From contig NZ_JBLWVT010000003.1 in the NCBI RefSeq assembly GCF_048268305.1, positions 124,001 through 188,000 on the forward strand: 64,000 nt of DNA, written 5' to 3'. The stretch is from Pseudodonghicola sp048268305 (GTDB lineage: Bacteria; Pseudomonadota; Alphaproteobacteria; Rhodobacterales; Rhodobacteraceae). The notes below the pieces were generated by a model. It was not told the DNA's origin. It searched no databases and was given only the letters and a program-made list of their open reading frames with translations. The translations under genes and the position numbers were made by a program. Positions 59,484 to 64,000 of the stretch are shown here, piece by piece. Within the stretch, counting starts at the first letter, position 1. Every line of letters begins with the position of its first letter.

Positions 59484-60743
59484 TCAGCCCCGCGCGTAGG
59501 GGTCGGCCAGCGCCGGCACCACCTTGCCGACGCAGTCGCCGAACCCAATGGTATAGCCGTCGCCCTTGGCCGCGCCCTTCAGCGTCAACGTGTCGTTGTC
59601 GGCGATGAAGCTGCGGGTGCTGCCGTCGGGCAGGGTGATCGGCTCCTGGCCGCCCCAGCTGATCTCAAGCAACGAACCGCGGCTGTCCTTGGTCGGCCCC
59701 GAGATTGTGCCAGAGCCCAGCAGGTCGCCCGCGTTCATCGGCGATCCGGCGGTGGTGTGATGCGCCAGCTGCTGCGCGGCGGAATAGTACATCTCCTTGT
59801 AGTTGGTGTGGGAGATGGTGGTTGCCGCGCCGCCCTCGGGCTGCAGCGTCACTTCGAGGTCGATGTTGTAGAGCATCGGGCCGCAATCCTTCAGATGCGG
59901 CAGCAGTTCGACCTCACGCGGGGGCGTGTCGGTGCGGAACGGCTCCAGCGCGGCCTTGGTCACGATCCAGGGGCTGATGGTGGTGGCGGTCGCCTTGGCC
60001 TGGAACGGGCCCAGCGGCTGGTATTCCCAGGCCTGGATATCGCGCGCCGACCAGTCGTTCAGCAGCACATAGCCGAAAATGTGATCGTCGGCTTCCTGCA
60101 CCGTGATCGGCCCTTCCGAGGGGGTGCCGACGATGGCGCCCATTTCCAGCTCGATATCGAAGCGGGCGCAGGGGGCAAAGCGCGGTGCCGGATCGTTCGG
60201 GCCCTTGAGCTGACCCCAGGGCCGGCGCACCTCGGTGCCCGAGACCACGACGGAAGAGGCGCGGCCATTATAGCCGATCGGGATATGCAGCCAGTTCGGC
60301 GGCAGCGCGTTCTCCGGGCCACGGAACAGCGAGCCGACGTTGAAGGCGTGGTTCTTGCCGGCATAGAAGTCGGTGTATTCGCTGACGACGAAGGGCATGT
60401 GCAGCTCTGCCTCGGCCATCGGCACCAGGAGGGGCTCCACCTTTGCCTGCTCGGCCGAGCCGGCAGCAAGCAGCGAGATCAGCCGTTCGCGCAGCGCCGC
60501 CCAGACGGCGGGGCCCTCTTCCATCAGCTCGTTCCAGAACGGAACGTCAAAGAGCGGGACGTCGACCAGCGTGATCAGCCCTTCGGCTTCGGCGGCGGTG
60601 ACATCGAGGATCTTGTCGCCGATCGCCACGCCGCAATGCGGGTCGTTGTCATCGGTGGAAAAGACGCCATAGGGCAGGTTGTTCAGGGGAAAGGGGCAGT
60701 CGGCCGAATTGGCGCTTTCTACCCAGCTTTTCATCAGGGGCAT
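59484..60743 (-). CDS. fahA: Fumarylacetoacetase
   Basis: Calcium-dependent hydrolase of fumarylacetoacetate to fumarate and acetoacetate, 419 residues, last step of the homogentisate route. Landmarks: NNLPYGVFSTDDNDPHCGVAIGDKILD, VSEYTDFYAGKNHAFNVG (active-site His/Asp region), FDIELEMGAIVG (Glu-x-Glu metal ligands), FGYVLLNDWSARDIQAWEYQPLGPFQAK (Asp, Lys) and AGDLLGSGTISGPTKDSRGSLLEISWGGQEP. A REP-like pair separates it from hmgA. Confidence 0.96.
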   Translation of the reverse strand: MPLMKSWVESANSADCPFPLNNLPYGVFSTDDNDPHCGVAIGDKILDVTAAEAEGLITLVDVPLFDVPFWNELMEEGPAVWAALRERLISLLAAGSAEQAKVEPLLVPMAEAELHMPFVVSEYTDFYAGKNHAFNVGSLFRGPENALPPNWLHIPIGYNGRASSVVVSGTEVRRPWGQLKGPNDPAPRFAPCARFDIELEMGAIVGTPSEGPITVQEADDHIFGYVLLNDWSARDIQAWEYQPLGPFQAKATATTISPWIVTKAALEPFRTDTPPREVELLPHLKDCGPMLYNIDLEVTLQPEGGAATTISHTNYKEMYYSAAQQLAHHTTAGSPMNAGDLLGSGTISGPTKDSRGSLLEISWGGQEPITLPDGSTRSFIADNDTLTLKGAAKGDGYTIGFGDCVGKVVPALADPYARG

Positions 60744-60764
60744 TTGGTCTTCCTTGTCCGGTGC

Positions 60765-60816
60765 GGCGGGGGGAGCCCCGCCCTACGAGAATGGGTAGGG
60801 CGGGCCGAAGCCCGCC
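60765..60816. repeat. Inverted pair of REP-like elements (copies B and C)
   Basis: Copy C (60765-60786, minus orientation) and copy B (60796-60816, plus orientation) each contain a TAGGGCGGG start and a CCCGCC end with a small loop, and face away from each other across 9 bp. Copy B matches copy A at 20957 with two differences in 21 bases. They fill most of the 85-bp gap between hmgA and fahA. Confidence 0.7.
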
Positions 60817-60828
60817 ATCACCGTTTAC

Positions 60829-62190
60829 TTATTTCTTGCCGGGGGTGCCGTCGAACTTCTTTTCGATATCGGCCCAGCAGTCGATATAATCATCCTGCAG
60901 CGGCGCTTCCTTGGCGGCGAAGGCCGTCAGGTGCTGCGGGAAACGGGTTTCGAACATGAAGGACATGGTGTTGTCCAGCTTCTCGGGCTTCAGTTCGGCA
61001 TTCGAGGCGCCTTCGAAGGCGTTCTTGTCCGGCCCGTGCGGCAGCATCATGTTGTGCAGGCTCATGCCGCCGGGGACGAAGCCCTTGGGCTTGGCGTCAT
61101 ACTGGCCATAGATGTTGCCCATCAGCTCGGACATGATGTTCTTGTGATACCACGGAGGGCGGAAGGTGTTTTCCATCACCATCCAGCGTTCGCGGAACAG
61201 CACGAAGTCGATGTTCGCGGTGCCCGGCACGCCCGACGGCGCGGTCAGCACGGTGAAGATCGAGGGATCCGGATGGTCGAACAGGATCGAGCCGACCGGG
61301 CAGTAATTGCGCAGATCATATTTCACCGGCGCATAGTTGCCGTGCCACGCGACCACGTCCAGCGGGCTGTGGTCGATATGGGTGACGTGGAACTGGCCGC
61401 ACCATTTGATCGTCACGGTCGAGGGGGCATCGCGATCCTCGAAAGCGGCGACGGGGGTCTTGAAGTCGCGACGGTTGGCCATGCAATTGGCGCCGATCGG
61501 GCCGCGGCCCGGCAGTTCGAACTTCTGCCCGTAGTTTTCGCAGACGAAGCCGCGGGCGGGGCCCTCCAGCACCTCGACCCGATAGACCAGGCCGCGCGGG
61601 ATGATGGCGATCTCCTTCGGCTCGAGGTCGATGATCCCCAGTTCGGTGGCAAACCGCAGCCGGCCTTCCTGCGGCACGATCAGCAGTTCGGAATCCGCCG
61701 AGAAGAAATAATCGTCGGTCATCGACTGGGTGACCAGATAGACATGGCTCGCCATGCCGACCTGGGTGTTCACGTCGCCGGCGGTGGTCATGGTGCGCAT
61801 GCCGGTCAGCCAGGTCAGCGGCTGATCCGTCGTCGGCACCGGATCCCAACGGTATTGGCCCAGGCTCACCACGTCGTCGACGACATGGGGGGCGGATTTC
61901 CAATAGGGCAGGTCGATCTTTTCATAACGGTGCGAATGCTTGACCGACGGCCGGATGCGATAGCACCAGGTGCGTTCGTTCTGATGGCTCGGCGCGGTGA
62001 AGGCGGTGCCGCTGAGCTGTTCGCCGTAAAGACCGTAATTGCACTTCTGCGGGCTGTTCATGCCCTGCGGCAGGGCGCCGGGCAGCGCCTCGGTTTCGAA
62101 GTCGTTGCCGAAGCCGGGCATATAGCCCTCGGTGGTGCCGAAGGGCGTGGCCGCCTGCACCATCTTGTGAGGATTTGTAGGACGATTCAT
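60829..62190 (-). CDS. hmgA: Homogentisate 1,2-dioxygenase
   Basis: Fe(II) dioxygenase opening homogentisate to maleylacetoacetate, 453 residues, cupin fold. It shows YMPGFGNDFETEALPGALPQGMNSPQKCNYGLYGEQLSGTAFTAP at the N-terminus, and the iron site in FRPPWYHKNIMSELMGNIYG (His, Glu) with MSLHNMMLPHGPDKNAFE. First gene of the minus-strand homogentisate unit, followed by fahA after a REP pair. Opposite it is a MarR gene, with a dyad in the 73-bp common region. Confidence 0.97.
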   Translation of the reverse strand: MNRPTNPHKMVQAATPFGTTEGYMPGFGNDFETEALPGALPQGMNSPQKCNYGLYGEQLSGTAFTAPSHQNERTWCYRIRPSVKHSHRYEKIDLPYWKSAPHVVDDVVSLGQYRWDPVPTTDQPLTWLTGMRTMTTAGDVNTQVGMASHVYLVTQSMTDDYFFSADSELLIVPQEGRLRFATELGIIDLEPKEIAIIPRGLVYRVEVLEGPARGFVCENYGQKFELPGRGPIGANCMANRRDFKTPVAAFEDRDAPSTVTIKWCGQFHVTHIDHSPLDVVAWHGNYAPVKYDLRNYCPVGSILFDHPDPSIFTVLTAPSGVPGTANIDFVLFRERWMVMENTFRPPWYHKNIMSELMGNIYGQYDAKPKGFVPGGMSLHNMMLPHGPDKNAFEGASNAELKPEKLDNTMSFMFETRFPQHLTAFAAKEAPLQDDYIDCWADIEKKFDGTPGKK

Positions 62191-62222
62191 CGCGCGTTCC
62201 TCCTTTCGTCGCTTGCTGCCTA

Positions 62223-62242
62223 TTAGTTGATTTTGTAACTAA
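62223..62242. promoter_or_regulatory. Putative operator between hmgA and the MarR gene
   Basis: TTAGTT and AACTAA, perfect 6-bp inverted arms separated by 8 bases, in the AT-rich 73-bp divergent region. It lies 32 bp before the hmgA ATG and 21 bp before the MarR start, a good place for the neighbouring regulator to bind. Confidence 0.6.
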
Positions 62243-62263
62243 CAATATCCGAAGGAGGAAAAT

Positions 62264-62713
62264 TTGACAAAGCAAGACGTGGAAGCGGAAGAATTCGATC
62301 TGGCGAATTTCCTGCCCTACCTGCTCAACCAGGCGGCGGAGGCCAGCTCGTTGGAGTTCCAGCGCGTCTATAAGGGGCGCTATGGCATGCTGCGCACGGA
62401 ATGGCGGTTGCTGTTCCATCTGGGCATGTACGGCCGCCAGACCGCGACCGAGATCGGCACCCGCGCCCGAATGCACAAGACCAAGATCAGCCGTGCCGTC
62501 CAGCGGCTGGAGGAACGCCGGTTCCTGACCCGCACCCGGGACGAAAGCGATCGGCGTGCCGAACATCTGGAACTGACCCAGGCCGGCATGGTGGCCTATC
62601 GCGACCTGCGCGAAGTGGCGCGCGCCTATGACGCCCGGCTGACCCGCCAGTTCTCGGCCGAGCAATCAGAGCTGCTGCGCAGCATGCTGCGGCAACTGGC
62701 GGGCATGGCCTGA
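62264..62713 (+). CDS. MarR family regulator, probable homogentisate pathway repressor
   Basis: A 149-residue winged-helix protein. It uses a TTG start (62264), decided by the AGGAGG site at 62253-62258 five bases upstream; no ATG lies near. The DNA-binding part is WRLLFHLGMYGRQTATEIGTRARMHKTKISRAVQRLEERRFLTRTRDESDRRAEHLELTQAG, given by its order: recognition helix HKTKISRAV and wing DESDRRAE. Divergent from hmgA with a shared dyad, it is likely to control hmgA and itself, with homogentisate or a related acid as effector (inferred). Confidence 0.9.
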   Translation: MTKQDVEAEEFDLANFLPYLLNQAAEASSLEFQRVYKGRYGMLRTEWRLLFHLGMYGRQTATEIGTRARMHKTKISRAVQRLEERRFLTRTRDESDRRAEHLELTQAGMVAYRDLREVARAYDARLTRQFSAEQSELLRSMLRQLAGMA

Positions 62714-62824
62714 TGGGGTGTGTTCGGCGGTGCTGTGCGATTTTTTGCGCGCGGCGCTGTTTCGGGCCTGTTTTCAGGTCTATATGCTGTTGAGATTCCC
62801 GACCGTTGCGCGCAAAGGCCCCGG

Positions 62825-64000
62825 ATGCCCGATCACGATTTTTCTTATCCCCCCGCTGCCGAGCTTTCCGCTTGGCTGGTGGCGCGCGGCCTCGACGGTA
62901 CGGCGCGCGAGGATTTGTTGACCGGTTATTGCGACAGGCTGGTTGGTTTCGGCGTGCCGCTGTTGCGCCTGCATGTGGCGCAGCGGGCGCTGCACCCGCG
63001 GTTCGGTGGTATCGGTTTCGACTGGCTGCGCGATGGTGGCGGTGTGTCGCTGGAGCGCTATGTCCACAGCGCCGAACCGCCGCTGCAATGGCTGCAAAGC
63101 CCGCTCTATCACCTGCTCGCCTCGGGTGAGATGGAATATCGCGTGCGGTTGGACGACAGCGTCGATCCCAGCCGTTTTCCCATGCTGGCCGAATTGCGCG
63201 ACAAGGGCGCGACCGACTATTTTGCCACCGGCCTGTTCTTTGAAAAGGCGCCCGATCCTTCCGAGATCGACCTCAACAACACGCCGCAGGGCATGTTGAC
63301 CTCCTATACCACGGATGCGCCGCAAGGGTTTTCCGAGTCCGATCTCAGGTTGATTCGCTGTACCTTGCCGCCGCTGGGGCTGGCGTTGAAGTCCACGGCC
63401 AACCGGCGGATGGCGCAGGATCTGCTGCAGGCCTATCTGGGCCGCGACGCCGGTCAAAGGGTGCTGTCGGGCGAGATCGAACTCGGCTCGGTCGAGGAGC
63501 TGAACGCGGTGATCTGCCTGTTCGATCTCTCGGGCTTCACCAGCCTGGCCGAACAGATCCCTGGCCCCGAGATGATCGCCATGCTCAACGCCTATCACGG
63601 GCTGGCGGTGGCGGCGATCCAGGAGCGCGGCGGCAATGTGCTGAAGTTCATGGGCGACGGGCTGCTGGCGATGTTCGATCAGCCCGATCCGGAACAGGCC
63701 GCCTGTGCCGCGCTCGACATGGTGATCGAACTCAGCGACCGGGTGGCGGCGACCAACCGGGCCCGCGAACGCGACGGGCTGCCGGTGGCGCGCTGCACCT
63801 TCGCGTTGCATGCGGGAAAGATCTATTACGGCAATATCGGTGCCGAGAACCGGCTGGATTTCACCGTGATCGGCCCGGCGGTCAATCTGACCGCGCGGAT
63901 CGCCGACATGCACCGGGCGCTGGGCCGGCGGGTGATCCTGACCCAGCCGGTGTTCGACGCCGCCCGCAAAGGCTCGCATGATCTGGTCTCGCTCGGCCGC
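62825..64000 (+). CDS. Class III adenylate/guanylate cyclase, C-terminus cut by window edge
   Basis: At least 392 residues, open at the right edge. Residues about 1-205 are a non-catalytic domain seen in several Rhodobacterales cyclases (GIGFDWLRDG, LRLIRCTLPPLGLALKSTANRR), perhaps a sensor. The catalytic domain begins about 232: VICLFDLSGFTSLAEQ (metal Asp), VLKFMGDGLLAMF (purine-specifying Lys and second metal Asp), LDFTVIGPAVNLTARI (purine-specifying Asp plus the transition-state Asn and Arg). All key residues are present; the Lys/Asp pair favours ATP, so cAMP is the likely product. It begins 111 bp after the MarR gene. Confidence 0.93.
   Translation, partial: MPDHDFSYPPAAELSAWLVARGLDGTAREDLLTGYCDRLVGFGVPLLRLHVAQRALHPRFGGIGFDWLRDGGGVSLERYVHSAEPPLQWLQSPLYHLLASGEMEYRVRLDDSVDPSRFPMLAELRDKGATDYFATGLFFEKAPDPSEIDLNNTPQGMLTSYTTDAPQGFSESDLRLIRCTLPPLGLALKSTANRRMAQDLLQAYLGRDAGQRVLSGEIELGSVEELNAVICLFDLSGFTSLAEQIPGPEMIAMLNAYHGLAVAAIQERGGNVLKFMGDGLLAMFDQPDPEQAACAALDMVIELSDRVAATNRARERDGLPVARCTFALHAGKIYYGNIGAENRLDFTVIGPAVNLTARIADMHRALGRRVILTQPVFDAARKGSHDLVSLGR

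Noticed and set aside
1..64000. tRNA/rRNA genes, CRISPR arrays, prophage or transposon genes
   Set aside because: I looked for tRNA-type CCA-end and T-loop patterns, regular short repeats, integrase and transposase motifs on both strands and saw none that I could support; the identification was by eye only.

Overview
The window looks like an ordinary chromosomal segment of a high-GC alphaproteobacterium, most likely a Rhodobacteraceae (Roseobacter/Paracoccus-type) member. Pointers are the accD-folC and gpmI-envC-ctpA gene orders, alphaproteobacterial families (DUF2794, DUF2585, IalB, ZapE, MbfA with an Irr-type ICE box) and REP-like GC-rich palindromes of the kind common in that family. No tRNA, rRNA, CRISPR array, prophage, transposase or integrase was recognised. 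Both ends are cut inside genes: an asparaginase on the left and a class III nucleotide cyclase on the right.

Left part (1-20 kb), mostly housekeeping: asparaginase (partial), IalB-like periplasmic protein, rlmN, LOG-type phosphoribohydrolase, the gpmI-envC-ctpA-hydrolase run (glycolysis and envelope maintenance), two linked Rhodobacterales-type hypotheticals, a lipoprotein, then an unusual two-gene unit: a 1037-residue ABC-exporter-like protein with every ATPase motif altered, a large insertion and a C-terminal cyclic-nucleotide-binding-like domain, overlapping a CPBP membrane protease. accD, a small monooxygenase-fold protein, folC and zapE follow.

Middle part (20-40 kb), mixed metabolism and transport: MFS, ornithine cyclodeaminase-like and HAD proteins, YaiI, the glutathione-dependent formaldehyde pair fghA and adhC (about 5 kb apart), AEC transporter, MbfA iron exporter under a probable Irr box, TetR, NYN-domain protein, GNAT, NlpC/P60 and leucyl aminopeptidase, beta-carbonic anhydrase, DUF4139 protein, asd, MFS, a membrane-anchored AraC regulator, a secreted hydrolase and a DUF3095 protein that resembles a diverged nucleotide cyclase.

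Right part (41-62.7 kb), aromatic catabolism. A co-oriented minus-strand cluster from hpaF (53.9 kb) to livM (40.9 kb) holds the homoprotocatechuate meta-cleavage pathway (hpaF, hpaE, two unrelated 2,3-dioxygenases, an hpaG-type FAH protein, hpaH, hpaI), an aromatic L-amino-acid decarboxylase and a five-gene Liv-type ABC importer, with divergent hpaR. Next is the homogentisate pathway (hmgA, fahA, maiA) with a divergent MarR regulator and an accessory set (MBL-fold protein with a broken metal motif, FAD aromatic hydroxylase, DUF2783, VOC protein). Together they suggest an organism that consumes tyrosine- and DOPA-type aromatics by two ring-cleavage routes. The decarboxylase inside the homoprotocatechuate cluster is the most suggestive hint of an L-DOPA/catecholamine degradation locus.
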